NCBI GenBank assembly: GCA_013205245.1
Contig: JABMNH010000010.1
Span: 1 to 54,249, forward strand
Length of the DNA stretch: 54,249 bases
Origin: Flavobacteriales bacterium
GTDB taxonomy: Bacteria > Bacteroidota > Bacteroidia > Flavobacteriales > Flavobacteriaceae
Direction: 5' to 3'
Shown in pieces: positions 1-8,870 of this stretch; the first letter of the stretch is position 1; each line of letters opens with the position of its first letter. A program made the position numbers and the translations under genes. The notes under the pieces were generated by a model. The model was not told the DNA's origin and did no database searches. It saw only the letters and a list, made by a program, of their open reading frames with translations.

Positions 1-97
1 ATTTTTATCTAATTTTAACCACGATGGTGCACTTAATAGTTGAATCTAGCAAAAAATTATTTTTTTACTAAGGTATATAATTATACTTATAATTTTA

Positions 98-105
98 TAT
101 CTTTG
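98..105 (+). promoter_or_regulatory. Candidate -7 element for the DUF177-rpmF operon
   Basis: TATCTTTG matches the Bacteroidota -7 consensus TAnnTTTG and lies 20 bases before the ATG at 126. No TTTG is found at the expected 19-base distance upstream, so only half of the promoter is supported. Confidence 0.5.
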
Positions 106-125
106 CACGCTCGAATTTGGTGTTT

Positions 126-671
126 ATGAAACGTTTGAAGAAGGAGTATGTAATTCCTTTTACAGGATTAAAATTAGGAAAACATCAATTTGAATATCAA
201 ATTGATAATAAGTTCTTTGAAGCATATAATTATAACGATTTTTTAAATGCTGATGTAAAAATTACATTAGACTTTGAAAAAAACGGCAATATGTTTGATT
301 TGTCTTTCAAAGCAAAAGGTGCATTTAACGTGGCTTGCGATGTTACAAACGAACCTTTTGATTTGCCAGTAGATTCAAGCCTTAATTTGGTTGTTAAGTT
401 TGGCGAAGAATTTAATAATGACAATGAGACTGTTTTAATTATGCCTCATAATGCTTGCGAAATTGATATAAAACAATACATTTTTGAAATGTTGGTTTTA
501 GCGATGCCGGCAAAAAGGATGCATCCTGGAATAGCTGCAGGAACTTTAAAATCTGATATATTTGAAAAGCTAAAAGAATTACAACCTAAACAAAATTTAA
601 GTTTAGAAGAAGATATGATAGACCCCAGATGGTCTAAATTAAAAACATTAAGAACAGAAAAAAAAGAATAA
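126..671 (+). CDS. DUF177 (YceD-like) protein
   Basis: This protein of about 181 residues belongs by look and context to the DUF177/YceD family, whose members nearly always sit directly before rpmF and are linked to large-subunit rRNA or ribosome function; the precise role is not settled. The first ATG, at 126 ([12 protein letters not shown]), is preferred over the in-frame TTG and GTG at 117 and 120. Family-like features are the acidic middle, the single Cys in the [11 protein letters not shown] segment near residue 75 and a basic C-terminus. Only one base separates its stop from rpmF, so the two are co-transcribed and probably translationally coupled. The family call rests mainly on this gene order. 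Confidence 0.85.
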   Translation: MKRLKKEYVIPFTGLKLGKHQFEYQIDNKFFEAYNYNDFLNADVKITLDFEKNGNMFDLSFKAKGAFNVACDVTNEPFDLPVDSSLNLVVKFGEEFNNDNETVLIMPHNACEIDIKQYIFEMLVLAMPAKRMHPGIAAGTLKSDIFEKLKELQPKQNLSLEEDMIDPRWSKLKTLRTEKKE

Positions 672-672
672 A

Positions 673-867
673 ATGGCACATCCAAAGAGAAAAATCTCGA
701 AAACAAGAAGAGATAAAAGAAGAACACATTATAAAGCAAGCATGCAACAAATTGCTAAAGATCCTACAACTGGCGAAGCGCATTTGTATCATAGAGCTCA
801 TTGGCATGAAGGTAAATTATATTACCGTGGTCAAATAGTTATGGAAACCGAAGCCGCTACAGCATAA
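673..867 (+). CDS. rpmF: 50S ribosomal protein L32
   Basis: A 64-residue basic protein beginning [17 protein letters not shown], the typical L32 N-terminus. It has the usual length and ends in a short acidic tail. The zinc-binding cysteines found in some L32 proteins are absent, so this is the zinc-free form. L32 is a structural protein of the large ribosomal subunit near the peptidyl-transferase region. It follows the DUF177 gene by one base and is followed by a clear hairpin terminator, so the fabH-accB-accC genes downstream probably have their own promoter. Confidence 0.97.
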   Translation: MAHPKRKISKTRRDKRRTHYKASMQQIAKDPTTGEAHLYHRAHWHEGKLYYRGQIVMETEAATA

Positions 868-890
868 TTTTTTGTAATAGAAATATTAAA

Positions 891-917
891 AAAACCCTCA
901 TTTTTGAGGGTTTTTTT
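891..917 (+). terminator. Rho-independent terminator after rpmF
   Basis: Stem AAAACCCTCA / TGAGGGTTTT with a 4-base T loop, followed by a run of T. It lies 24 bases after the rpmF stop codon. Confidence 0.9.
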
Positions 918-1042
918 GTTGTTTTTGACTCATTTTACCCAAAAAATGACGATTTTTGCCAAAATTTTGAAATAAATTGCATTACTTTGACGTTCCGTTT
1001 TTTTATAAAAGAGACCTTAAGTTTTGTCTAAAAGCATAAATT

Positions 1043-2032
1043 ATGACTAAAATAACCGCAGCCATATCAGCCGTAGGTAAATATGTTCCAGACTTTGTAT
1101 TATCTAATGCTTTATTAGAGACAATGGTAGATACAAATGATGAGTGGATTACATCTAGAACTGGAATTAAAGAACGACGTATTTTAAAGGGAGAAAACAA
1201 AGGAACATCTTATATGGCCATTAAGGCCGCTCAAGATTTATTGCGTAAGAAGCAGATTGACCCTAAAGAAATAGAGCTTGTTATTGTAGCTACAGCTACA
1301 CCAGATATGCAAGCCGCCTCAACCTCAGCTTTTGTAGCTACCAAAATAGGAGCCACAGAAGCTTTTTCATTTGATCTCATTGCTGCCTGTTCAAGCTTTT
1401 TGTTTGCAATGTCGACAGCTGCAGGATATATAGAATCTGGAAAGTATAAAAAAGTACTATTAATTGGTGCCGATAAATGTTCGTCTATGATAGATTATAC
1501 AGATCGTGCTACCTGTATAATTTTTGGCGATGGCGCTGGCGCCGTATTGTTTGAACCAAACAATGAGGGGCTTGGTATTCAAGACGAATATTTAAGAAGT
1601 GATGGCAATGGCAGAGATTTTTTAAAAGTAGAAGCAGGTGGGTCTTTATTACCAGCAACAGCAGAAACTATTGCCAACAAACAACATTATGTACATCAAG
1701 ATGGTAAAACTGTCTTTAAATTTGCTGTGTTTAATATGGCCGATGCTTGTGAGAGGATTTTAGAAAGTAACAACTTAACTAAAGAAGATATTCAATGGCT
1801 AGCACCACATCAGGCCAACAAACGCATTATTGATGCCACAGCAAACCGATTAAAATTAGATCCTGCCAAAGTTATGATGAACATTCATAAATATGGCAAT
1901 ACAACATCGGCAACATTGCCATTATTGTTAAACGATTACGAAGATCAACTTAAAAAAGGCGATACCATTGTTTTTGCAACTTTTGGCGGTGGATTTACAT
2001 GGGGTTCTATGTTATATAAGTGGGCTTATTAA
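1043..2032 (+). CDS. fabH: 3-oxoacyl-ACP synthase III (KAS III)
   Basis: FabH condenses acetyl-CoA with malonyl-ACP to start each fatty acid. The 329-residue length is normal. The Cys-His-Asn catalytic triad is visible: Cys116 in AACSSFLF, His256 in APHQANKR and Asn286 in HKYGNTTSAT. The residue after the catalytic Cys-Ser pair is Ser where many FabH proteins have Gly. The C-terminal FGGGFTWGS motif is intact. accB follows after 27 bases, so substrate supply (acetyl-CoA carboxylase subunits) and the initiating condensation are encoded together. plsX, which often sits between rpmF and fabH in other bacteria, is absent here. Confidence 0.97.
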   Translation: MTKITAAISAVGKYVPDFVLSNALLETMVDTNDEWITSRTGIKERRILKGENKGTSYMAIKAAQDLLRKKQIDPKEIELVIVATATPDMQAASTSAFVATKIGATEAFSFDLIAACSSFLFAMSTAAGYIESGKYKKVLLIGADKCSSMIDYTDRATCIIFGDGAGAVLFEPNNEGLGIQDEYLRSDGNGRDFLKVEAGGSLLPATAETIANKQHYVHQDGKTVFKFAVFNMADACERILESNNLTKEDIQWLAPHQANKRIIDATANRLKLDPAKVMMNIHKYGNTTSATLPLLLNDYEDQLKKGDTIVFATFGGGFTWGSMLYKWAY

Positions 2033-2059
2033 AAACGAAACTATCAAACCTAATATATT

Positions 2060-2536
2060 ATGGATTTAAAAGAAATTCAAAACCTAATAAAATTCGTTGC
2101 CAAATCTGGCGCTAGCGAAGTTAAATTAGAAATGGAAGATGTGAAAATTACCATTAGAACTGGCGATTTAAGACATATGCCAGAAACCATGGTTCAACAA
2201 ATGCCAATGCAAGCGCCTCAAGTTATGGCACCTCAGTTAGAGAGTTCTACGCCTGTTGCCCAAGTTGTTGCAGAAGTGACAGATGAGACTGCAAATTACA
2301 TTACAATAAAGTCTCCAATAATCGGTACATTTTATAGAAGACCATCACCAGATAAACCTTTATTTGCCAATGTTGGCGATACCGTAAGCGTTGGCGATAC
2401 AGTTTGTATTATTGAAGCTATGAAGTTATTTAACGAAATCGAATCAGAAATTTCGGGTAAAATCATAAAAATTCTTGTTGATGATGCATCTCCTGTAGAA
2501 TTCGACCAACCTTTATTTTTAGTAGACCCATCATAA
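2060..2536 (+). CDS. accB: Acetyl-CoA carboxylase biotin carboxyl carrier protein
   Basis: BCCP carries the biotin of acetyl-CoA carboxylase between the carboxylase and transferase subunits in the cytoplasm. The 158-residue chain has an N-terminal helical part (1-40), a Pro/Gln/Met/Val-rich flexible linker (about 41-75) and a C-terminal biotinyl domain (about 80-158). The biotin attachment motif EAMKLFNEI is present, with Lys122 as the acceptor. It lies between fabH and accC in the same orientation. Length and domain order match the family. Confidence 0.97.
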   Translation: MDLKEIQNLIKFVAKSGASEVKLEMEDVKITIRTGDLRHMPETMVQQMPMQAPQVMAPQLESSTPVAQVVAEVTDETANYITIKSPIIGTFYRRPSPDKPLFANVGDTVSVGDTVCIIEAMKLFNEIESEISGKIIKILVDDASPVEFDQPLFLVDPS

Positions 2537-2617
2537 TATAACAGCCAATTACAAAAATTAAATACCTTTAGTAAAACATTGGATTTTGTTTTTTGTGTAT
2601 TGTAATTTGAAAAAATT

Positions 2618-3964
2618 ATGTTTAAAAAAATATTAATTGCCAATAGAGGAGAAATAGCTTTACGCATTATTAGAACCTGTAAAGAAATGGGCATAAAATC
2701 TGTGGCGGTTTATTCTACCGCAGATGCCGAAAGTTTACATGTTAAATTTGCCGATGAAGCTGTGTGTATTGGCCCTCCACCAAGTAATTTATCGTATTTA
2801 AAAATGTCTAATATTTTGGCTGCTGCCGAAATAACCGATGCAGACGCCATCCATCCTGGTTATGGATTTTTATCAGAAAATGCTAAGTTCTCTAAACTTT
2901 GTGATGAACATGGTATTAAGTTTATAGGCGCTTCCGCGGATATGATTAATAAAATGGGAGATAAGGCTTCTGCCAAAGCAACAATGAAAGCTAATGGCGT
3001 GCCTACCATTCCTGGTTCCGAAGGGATTATTTCTTCGTTTCCAGTTGCCGAAAAACTAGCCTTAGAAATTGGTTACCCAGTGATGCTAAAAGCTACTGCA
3101 GGTGGTGGCGGTAAAGGAATGCGTGACGTTTGGAAACCAGAAGATTTAAAGAAAGGATGGGATGATGCCCGTCAAGAAGCGAAAGCTTGTTTTGATAATG
3201 ATGGCATGTATATGGAAAAACTTATTGAAAATCCAAGACATATAGAAATTCAAATTATTGGAGATTCTTTTGGTAAAGCTTGTCACCTTTCAGAACGCGA
3301 TTGCTCAATTCAACGCCGTCATCAAAAACTGACAGAAGAAACGCCATCGCCATTTATGACAAAATCTTTGCGCAAAAAAATGGGAGAAGCTGCTGTTAAA
3401 GCATCAGAATCTATTAAATATGAAGGCGCAGGAACCATTGAATTTTTGGTAGATAAACACCGTAATTTTTATTTTATGGAAATGAATACGCGTATTCAAG
3501 TTGAACATCCAATCACAGAACAGGTTGTTGAATTTGATCTTATTCGTGAGCAAATATTAGTAGCTGCTGGTGTCCCTATTTCAGGAAAAAATTATTTCCC
3601 GAGATTATTTTCAATAGAATGTCGCATAAACGCAGAAGATCCTTTTAATAATTTTAGACCATGTCCAGGTGTCATTACAAATTTACATATTCCAGGTGGT
3701 CATGGTGTTCGTGTAGATTCGCACGTATATGCTGGCTATAGAATACCTCCTAATTACGATTCTATGATTGCAAAACTCATTACCACAGCACAATCTAGAG
3801 AAGAGGCTATAAGTAAAATGAAACGTGCTTTAGGCGAATTTGTTATTGAAGGCGTTAAAACAACCATTCCTTTTCACAGACAACTTATGGATAATGAAGT
3901 GTATATTTCTGGAAATTATACCACAAAATTCATGGAAGATTTTAAATTGGAACCGATAGTTTAG
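2618..3964 (+). CDS. accC: Acetyl-CoA carboxylase, biotin carboxylase subunit
   Basis: AccC uses ATP and bicarbonate to carboxylate the biotin on AccB. The 448 residues cover the whole enzyme: an N-terminal preATP-grasp fold starting [16 protein letters not shown], the glycine-rich ATP loop GGGGKGM at 162-168, the [14 protein letters not shown] catalytic segment in the ATP-grasp domain, and the C-terminal domain with [11 protein letters not shown]. It is the last gene of the fabH-accB-accC run, 81 bases after accB, and is followed by a strong terminator. The transferase genes accA and accD are not in this window. Confidence 0.97.
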   Translation: MFKKILIANRGEIALRIIRTCKEMGIKSVAVYSTADAESLHVKFADEAVCIGPPPSNLSYLKMSNILAAAEITDADAIHPGYGFLSENAKFSKLCDEHGIKFIGASADMINKMGDKASAKATMKANGVPTIPGSEGIISSFPVAEKLALEIGYPVMLKATAGGGGKGMRDVWKPEDLKKGWDDARQEAKACFDNDGMYMEKLIENPRHIEIQIIGDSFGKACHLSERDCSIQRRHQKLTEETPSPFMTKSLRKKMGEAAVKASESIKYEGAGTIEFLVDKHRNFYFMEMNTRIQVEHPITEQVVEFDLIREQILVAAGVPISGKNYFPRLFSIECRINAEDPFNNFRPCPGVITNLHIPGGHGVRVDSHVYAGYRIPPNYDSMIAKLITTAQSREEAISKMKRALGEFVIEGVKTTIPFHRQLMDNEVYISGNYTTKFMEDFKLEPIV

Positions 3965-3980
3965 ACTATTATAAATTTAT

Positions 3981-4018
3981 AAAAAAGAGGATTATCATTT
4001 GATAATCCTCTTTTTTTT
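3981..4018 (+). terminator. Terminator after accC
   Basis: Stem AAGAGGATTATCA / TGATAATCCTCTT, with A-rich flank and a run of eight T. It closes the fabH-accB-accC transcript; the next start codon is only 26 bases away. Confidence 0.9.
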
Positions 4019-4044
4019 GTAGTTTTGATTACAAATTTAAACCC

Positions 4045-4509
4045 ATGGAGCAGAAAAGCTTAAAAATTGATGGTATAGATAAAATCATCTTACATCATTT
4101 AATGTTAGATGCTAGAAAACCTATTTTAAGTATTGCCAGAGAAGTGGGTGTTTCTGGTGCGGCCATCCACCAAAGATTAAAAAAATTAGAAGCCTCGGGT
4201 TTGATAGTGGGCTCAAAAATTATTATAAACACCGAGCTATTGGGTTATAAAACATTGGCGTTTGTGGGCATATTTTTAGATGCAGCAAGTAAGATAACAA
4301 CTGCCTTAAAAAGCCTTACAGAAATTCCTGAAGTGATTGAGAGTCATTATACCACTGGTAATTATGCCATATTTGTAAAGATACTTTGTAAAGATAATGC
4401 CCATCTAATGCATTTATTAAACAAAGAAATTCAGTCTATAAAAGGTGTGGCACGTACCGAAACCTTCATCTCGTTAGACCAACAAATAAATCGGCAAATT
4501 AAAATTTAG
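4045..4509 (+). CDS. Lrp/AsnC-family transcriptional regulator
   Basis: A 154-residue protein with the Lrp/AsnC layout: an N-terminal winged helix-turn-helix (about 10-60, including DARKPILSIAREVGVSGAAIHQRLKKLE) and a C-terminal ligand-binding RAM/AsnC domain (about 70-145, with the IESHYTTGNYAIFVKI segment). Members bind DNA as dimers or octamers and often sense amino acids. The effector cannot be read from sequence. It is a single gene after the accC terminator, converging on the metallopeptidase gene with a 6-base gap. Family assignment is firm; target genes are unknown. Confidence 0.93.
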   Translation: MEQKSLKIDGIDKIILHHLMLDARKPILSIAREVGVSGAAIHQRLKKLEASGLIVGSKIIINTELLGYKTLAFVGIFLDAASKITTALKSLTEIPEVIESHYTTGNYAIFVKILCKDNAHLMHLLNKEIQSIKGVARTETFISLDQQINRQIKI

Positions 4510-4515
4510 AAAATC

Positions 4516-5181
4516 TTAGCGCCTGTTAAAAATGCTTAAATAGTATAACAAAGTAGCCAAAGCACCAATGGCTGCCGCTACATATGTGCGCGCTGCCCAT
4601 TTTAAAGCATCTTGCGCCCCTTCGTGTTCTTGAGTTGTTAAAAAGTTTTTAGTATTTAACCATGCCAAAGCCCTATTACTGGCATCGTATTCTACGGGTA
4701 AAGTGATAAAACTAAAAACCACATTGGCGGCAAAAAGCACAATACCGATTAATAATAAGTATGGAAAAGTATTAAAGAAAAGGATGCCACCTATAAGTAA
4801 AAATGACCCATATTTTGAAGCTATATTTATGGTAGGAACTAATTGCGTTCGCAAATTTAGCCAAGCATAACTTTTTGCGTGTTGCACGGCATGACCACAT
4901 TCGTGAGCTGCTACTGCGGCAGACGATATGCTTCTGCCACTATAAACGGCATCACTTAAATTAACAGTTTTGTTTCTGGGGTCGTAATGATCGGTTAATT
5001 GACCTTCAGTAGAAGTCACTTTGACATCATATATATTATTATCTGCCAACATTTGTTCTGCAATTTCTTTTCCGCTTAAACCGTTTTGCAACTGAATTTT
5101 AGAATATTTTTTAAATTTTTGTTTAAGACGGTATTGCACAAACCAACTTAAACCAGCAATAACTATAATAAGTAATAACAT
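4516..5181 (-). CDS. Membrane-bound neutral zinc metallopeptidase (YugP-like)
   Basis: This protein belongs to the neutral zinc metallopeptidase family typified by B. subtilis YugP. The zinc-binding motif HECGHAVQH is present about 95 residues in, preceded by the family-typical YDPRNKTVNLSDAVYSGRSI segment. There is an N-terminal membrane anchor (MLLLIIVIAGLSWFVQYRL) and further hydrophobic segments in the second half. The start is set at the ATG at 5181 rather than the upstream TTG at 5202 because the protein then begins directly with the membrane segment. The gene stands alone between the Lrp-type regulator and ansA. The substrate is unknown. Confidence 0.9.
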   Translation of the reverse strand: MLLLIIVIAGLSWFVQYRLKQKFKKYSKIQLQNGLSGKEIAEQMLADNNIYDVKVTSTEGQLTDHYDPRNKTVNLSDAVYSGRSISSAAVAAHECGHAVQHAKSYAWLNLRTQLVPTINIASKYGSFLLIGGILFFNTFPYLLLIGIVLFAANVVFSFITLPVEYDASNRALAWLNTKNFLTTQEHEGAQDALKWAARTYVAAAIGALATLLYYLSIFNRR

Positions 5182-5255
5182 ATTGTAAGAATTAAATATC
5201 AATATTAATAATATCTTTACAGCATAAATTATTCCAATTTATAAAACAAGTCAAA

Positions 5256-6281
5256 ATGTCAAAACAACGCAATATATTATTGGTTTATACAGGAGGCACA
5301 ATTGGCATGATGAAAGATCCAAAAACAGGAGCGCTTCGTGCTTTTAATTTTGATAAACTGTTAAAAAATATTCCCGAGTTAAATTTGTTAGATTGTAAAA
5401 TTTCAACGCAATCTTTTGCCAAACCAATAGATTCATCAGATATGAATACCGAATATTATATTGATTTGGTAGAAATTATTGAACAAAATTATGATGATTT
5501 CGACGGGTTTGTGGTTTTGTCTGGTTCAGATACCATGGCGTATGCAAGTTCTGCCATAAGTTTTATGTTAGAAAATTTAAGCAAGCCAGTTATTTTTACA
5601 GGATCGCAATTGCCTATAGGCGATTTAAGAACCGATGCCAAAGAAAATTTAATAACAGCCATACAAATTGCTGCATCCTATATAAATGATATTCCTACAG
5701 TACCCGAAGTGGCATTGTATTTCGAATATCAATTATACAGAGCCAACAGAACAACTAAAATAAATGCCGAACATTTCGAAGCTTTTACCTCTTTAAATTA
5801 TCCGCCATTAGCGACATCAGGTGTGCATTTAAAATTTAATAAGGAAGCTATTATGCCTTATAATAAGAAGGTGTTGATTGTTAGAAAGATTTTGGATACC
5901 AATATTGCCATTTTAAAATTATTCCCAGGCATTACAAAAACAACAATTTCTAGTACTTTAAACATCAAAAATATAAAAGGCATAATTATTGAGACGTATG
6001 GATCTGGCAATGCGCCGACGAGTATTTGGTTTATAGAATTATTGAAAAAAGCCATTAAAAAAGGAATTTTTATTATTAATGTAACCCAATGTTCGGGAGG
6101 AAGTGTTACTTTGGGACAATACGATACAAGCATGCAATTAAAAAAAATAGGTATAATTGACGGAAAAGACATCACAACAGAATCTGCTGTAGGCAAGTGT
6201 ATGTATTTATTAGGTGCTAAAATTTCGTCAAAAGACTTTAAAAGTGTATTTGAAACATCATTAAGAGGAGAAATTGTCTAG
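5256..6281 (+). CDS. ansA: Type I (cytoplasmic) L-asparaginase
   Basis: Hydrolyses L-asparagine to aspartate and ammonia. The two asparaginase signature regions are present: TGGTIGM at 12-18 with the nucleophilic Thr, and SGSDTMAYA around 89-97 with the second Thr and Asp. No signal peptide is seen, consistent with a cytoplasmic type I enzyme. The 341-residue length is normal. The gene is divergent from the metallopeptidase and is followed after about 60 bases by the tRNA-Ser gene. Confidence 0.94.
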   Translation: MSKQRNILLVYTGGTIGMMKDPKTGALRAFNFDKLLKNIPELNLLDCKISTQSFAKPIDSSDMNTEYYIDLVEIIEQNYDDFDGFVVLSGSDTMAYASSAISFMLENLSKPVIFTGSQLPIGDLRTDAKENLITAIQIAASYINDIPTVPEVALYFEYQLYRANRTTKINAEHFEAFTSLNYPPLATSGVHLKFNKEAIMPYNKKVLIVRKILDTNIAILKLFPGITKTTISSTLNIKNIKGIIIETYGSGNAPTSIWFIELLKKAIKKGIFIINVTQCSGGSVTLGQYDTSMQLKKIGIIDGKDITTESAVGKCMYLLGAKISSKDFKSVFETSLRGEIV

Positions 6282-6342
6282 AAAGTTTTTTCAAATAAAA
6301 TATTTTTCGTTAATTGGCACTCTCAATAAAAAAGCCATTTTA

Positions 6343-6429
6343 GGAGAGGTGGCCGAGCGGCTTAAGGCGCATGCTTGGAAAGCATGTTTACAAGAAATTG
6401 TAACGGGGGTTCGAATCCCTTTCTCTCCG
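6343..6429 (+). tRNA. tRNA-Ser(GGA)
   Basis: Class II tRNA of 87 nt. The acceptor arm GGAGAGG pairs with TCTCTCC, with one G-T pair, and is followed by discriminator G. The anticodon loop TTGGAAA is flanked by CATGC / GCATG and gives anticodon GGA (reads TCC and TCT, serine). A long variable arm and a TTCGAAT T-loop are visible. The CCA end is not encoded. Confidence 0.96.
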
Positions 6430-6436
6430 CTTAGAG

Positions 6437-6466
6437 TTGCTTTTTTAAATAATATTTATATCTTTA
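6437..6466 (+). promoter_or_regulatory. Promoter candidate for the exbB-exbD operon
   Basis: TTG at 6437-6439 and TATCTTTA at 6459-6466 are separated by exactly 19 bases, one base off the -7 consensus TAnnTTTG. It begins 8 bases after the tRNA and ends 38 bases before the exbB ATG. Confidence 0.6.
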
Positions 6467-6504
6467 ACCCGTTAACATTTTAATCAATTTTAAGAATTAG
6501 AAAC

Positions 6505-7320
6505 ATGAAAAGAGTATTTACCATCCTTGCCATTGCAGGAGTATTGTTTTTTAGTGCAACACCAATGGTTTTCGCACAAGACGGAACAAACACAGATCAA
6601 GTAGCAGACTCTACAACAGTAGATTCTACTCAAACAAAAGAGGTGATTCCTGCCGCTACAACTTCTGATGAAGTTAAGCCCGAAGCAGACAAAACATTTC
6701 ACCAAGTGTTAAAACAAAAATTTATTGAAGGTGGTCCTGGCTTTATGGGAATCGTACTTTTAACATTAATTTTTGGTTTGGCTATTGCGATAGAAAGAAT
6801 TATCTATCTTAATATGTCTACAACAAACACTAAAAAATTAGTTCAAGGCGTAGAAGATGCTTTAAAATCTGGAGGTGTAGAAGCTGCAAAAGAATTATGC
6901 AGAAACACTAAAGGGCCTGTTGCCTCGATATTCTATCAAGGTTTAGACCGTATGGATGAAGGTATTGACAATGTTGAAAAAGCAGTTGTTGGATACGGAG
7001 GCGTACAAATGGGGTTATTAGAAAAAAATATTTCTTGGTTGTCTTTATTTATCGCTTTAGCGCCGATGTTAGGTTTTATGGGTACAGTAATTGGTATGAT
7101 TGGTGCATTTGATGCTATTGAAGCTGCTGGAGATATTTCTCCTTCATTAGTGGCTAATGGTATTAAAGTAGCTTTATTAACAACTGTATTTGGTCTTATT
7201 GTAGCAATTATTCTTCAAATATTTTATAATTATATTATTTCTAAAATAGATAGTATCGTTAACAGTATGGAAGATGCGTCAATTACTTTAATTGATGTAT
7301 TAGTAAGAAATAAAAACTAA
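6505..7320 (+). CDS. MotA/TolQ/ExbB-family proton channel subunit
   Basis: A 271-residue inner-membrane protein of the ExbB/TolQ family, which with ExbD/TolR converts the proton gradient into force for outer-membrane transport or envelope integrity. It starts with an N-terminal hydrophobic segment ending ATPMVFAQD that looks like a cleavable signal, then an acidic Thr/Ser/Asp-rich stretch (about 27-65). The MotA/TolQ/ExbB core follows, with three membrane segments near 80-100, 170-200 and 215-240. The core contains LAPMLGFMGTVIGMIGAF, the conserved Pro/Gly/Thr-rich channel helix. It is the first of four tightly packed genes (gaps of 8, 8 and 9 bases). ExbB and TolQ cannot be separated from sequence; no tonB or tolB lies next to it. 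Confidence 0.9.
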   Translation: MKRVFTILAIAGVLFFSATPMVFAQDGTNTDQVADSTTVDSTQTKEVIPAATTSDEVKPEADKTFHQVLKQKFIEGGPGFMGIVLLTLIFGLAIAIERIIYLNMSTTNTKKLVQGVEDALKSGGVEAAKELCRNTKGPVASIFYQGLDRMDEGIDNVEKAVVGYGGVQMGLLEKNISWLSLFIALAPMLGFMGTVIGMIGAFDAIEAAGDISPSLVANGIKVALLTTVFGLIVAIILQIFYNYIISKIDSIVNSMEDASITLIDVLVRNKN

Positions 7321-7328
7321 TATCAATT

Positions 7329-7772
7329 ATGAAAAACACTAAAATATTAAATATTGTTGTAGGTGTTGTCATGCTATTAGGCATGTTCTTGTGGGTCAGA
7401 ACTGGTATGAACAGTGATGATCTTAAAGGAAATGCAGATTTACAAGCGAGCGTTTTAAACCCTTTTACTTGGCTAACTTTTTTATTATTGTTGGGTTCTA
7501 CAGGTGCAGCTGTAGTGTTTTCGGTTATAAACCTTGTTAAACACCCAGCACTTTTAAAAAGATCTTTAATAGGATTAACCGCTATGGCAGTTATTTTGTT
7601 AATAGCTTATTTAATGGCACCAGACAATGCAGTTTCAAATATGAAAGGCGTAGAGTTAGCCTCTACATCCGTATCTAAATGGGTAAGTACAGGTATTTGG
7701 TACTCACTTTTATTAGGGGGTCTTGGTTTAGCTTTTTTTGTATTCGATTTTGCAAAATCATTTATTAAATAA
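7329..7772 (+). CDS. Uncharacterised 4-TM protein within the ExbB/ExbD operon
   Basis: A 147-residue protein with no recognised domain. About four membrane-spanning segments can be read (near 8-26, 46-67, 79-97 and 118-140), joined by short loops; the loop at about 98-116 is the only sizeable polar one. It starts 8 bases after the ExbB-like gene and ends 8 bases before the first ExbD gene, so it is almost certainly part of the same transcript. An accessory or third subunit of the proton-driven motor is a reasonable inference, but nothing in the sequence shows a catalytic or proton-carrying motif. Confidence 0.75.
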   Translation: MKNTKILNIVVGVVMLLGMFLWVRTGMNSDDLKGNADLQASVLNPFTWLTFLLLLGSTGAAVVFSVINLVKHPALLKRSLIGLTAMAVILLIAYLMAPDNAVSNMKGVELASTSVSKWVSTGIWYSLLLGGLGLAFFVFDFAKSFIK

Positions 7773-7780
7773 TAATAAAA

Positions 7781-8362
7781 ATGGCTAGACGAGAAACACC
7801 AGAAATAAATGCAGGCTCAATGGCCGATATTGCTTTCTTACTTTTGATTTTTTTCTTGGTAACCACAACTATGGATGTTACATCAGGTATTAGTAGAAAA
7901 TTACCCGAGAAACCACCCAAAGATGCGCCGCCGCCACCAAAAATTAAAGAAAGAAACATTTTTGAAGTTAATATTAACAGAAGTAATAAACTGTTGGTAG
8001 AAAATAAAGAAATGCACGTAAGCGAACTTAAAGAAGCCACTATTAAATTTATAGATAATGGCGGCGCACTAGAAAATAATGGCAAAGACGAATTTTGTTC
8101 TTATTGCGAAGGAGATAGAAACCCAGATTCATCTGATAATCCTAAAAAAGCGATTATCTCTTTACAAAATGATAGGGGTACTTCTTACAAAACATATATA
8201 GCAGTTCAAAATGAATTGGTAATGGCTTACTCAATATTAAGAGACAGGTATGCAATGAAAAAATTTGGCAAGCATTTTGACGATCTAAATAACGATAATC
8301 AGAAAGTTGTTAAAGAAGCGTACCCTCAAATTATTTCAGAAGCAGAACCAACAAAATCATAA
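7781..8362 (+). CDS. ExbD/TolR-family protein (first copy)
   Basis: ExbD/TolR subunits have one membrane helix and a periplasmic domain, and work with an ExbB/TolQ pentamer. Here the helix is at about 16-34, MADIAFLLLIFFLVTT, with Asp16 in the position of the proton-coupled Asp. A Pro/Lys-rich linker (EKPPKDAPPPPKIKE) follows. The periplasmic part carries an extra loop with a CSYC motif (about residues 107-110) and SSDNPKKA before the ISLQNDRGTSY strand; the cysteine pair is not part of classical ExbD. At 193 residues it is longer than E. coli ExbD (about 141). A second, shorter ExbD gene follows 9 bases later. Confidence 0.9.
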   Translation: MARRETPEINAGSMADIAFLLLIFFLVTTTMDVTSGISRKLPEKPPKDAPPPPKIKERNIFEVNINRSNKLLVENKEMHVSELKEATIKFIDNGGALENNGKDEFCSYCEGDRNPDSSDNPKKAIISLQNDRGTSYKTYIAVQNELVMAYSILRDRYAMKKFGKHFDDLNNDNQKVVKEAYPQIISEAEPTKS

Positions 8363-8371
8363 ACTTATACT

Positions 8372-8851
8372 ATGTCTAAATTTGCTAAAAAGAAAAAAGG
8401 ATTACCAGCTATATCAACAGCATCGTTACCCGATATTGTTTTTATGTTGTTGTTCTTTTTCATGGTAACAACTGTAATGAGAGAAACAGATGCATTAATT
8501 GATGTGCGTGTTCCTACAGCTACAGAAGTTAAAAAATTAGAACGGAAAAATTTAGTAAGCTATATTTATGTAGGGAAACCTAAAATGAAATTTAGAGCTA
8601 AATATGGTAGTGCAGATAAAATTCAGTTAAATGATAAGTTTGCTTCTATATCTGATATACAAAGTTTTATATTAGCCGAACGCGCTTCTAAAAATGAAGA
8701 AGAAATCCCTTATATGACAACATCTATCAAAGCTGATGAAGATGCCAGTATGGGAATTATATCTGATATTAAGATAGAGCTTAGAGATATTAATGCACTT
8801 AAAATTAATTACGCTACTCATAAAGGTAAAGATACCCGAATGAATTTCTAA
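8372..8851 (+). CDS. ExbD/TolR-family protein (second copy)
   Basis: A 159-residue ExbD/TolR subunit: a lysine-rich cytoplasmic N-terminus (MSKFAKKKKG), a single membrane helix at about 20-40 with Asp21 (LPDIVFMLLFFFMVTT) as the presumed proton-binding residue, then a periplasmic domain. It lacks the CxxC loop of the preceding copy, so the motor probably uses a mixed ExbD pair. It is the last gene of the four-gene operon and is followed by a strong terminator. No TonB gene follows, unlike some related operons. Confidence 0.9.
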   Translation: MSKFAKKKKGLPAISTASLPDIVFMLLFFFMVTTVMRETDALIDVRVPTATEVKKLERKNLVSYIYVGKPKMKFRAKYGSADKIQLNDKFASISDIQSFILAERASKNEEEIPYMTTSIKADEDASMGIISDIKIELRDINALKINYATHKGKDTRMNF

Positions 8852-8870
8852 TTAATGATATAAATATCCA

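Noticed and set aside
1..90. Possible gene end at the left edge
   Set aside because: The first 90 bases are AT-rich with no supported open frame on either strand.
1373..1400. AACSSF in FabH as a changed active site
   Set aside because: The Cys-His-Asn triad is complete and the Ser is outside it; I take it as a lineage variant.
6274..6483. Open frame of 69 codons between ansA and exbB
   Set aside because: It runs straight through the tRNA-Ser gene and has no independent start or family signal.
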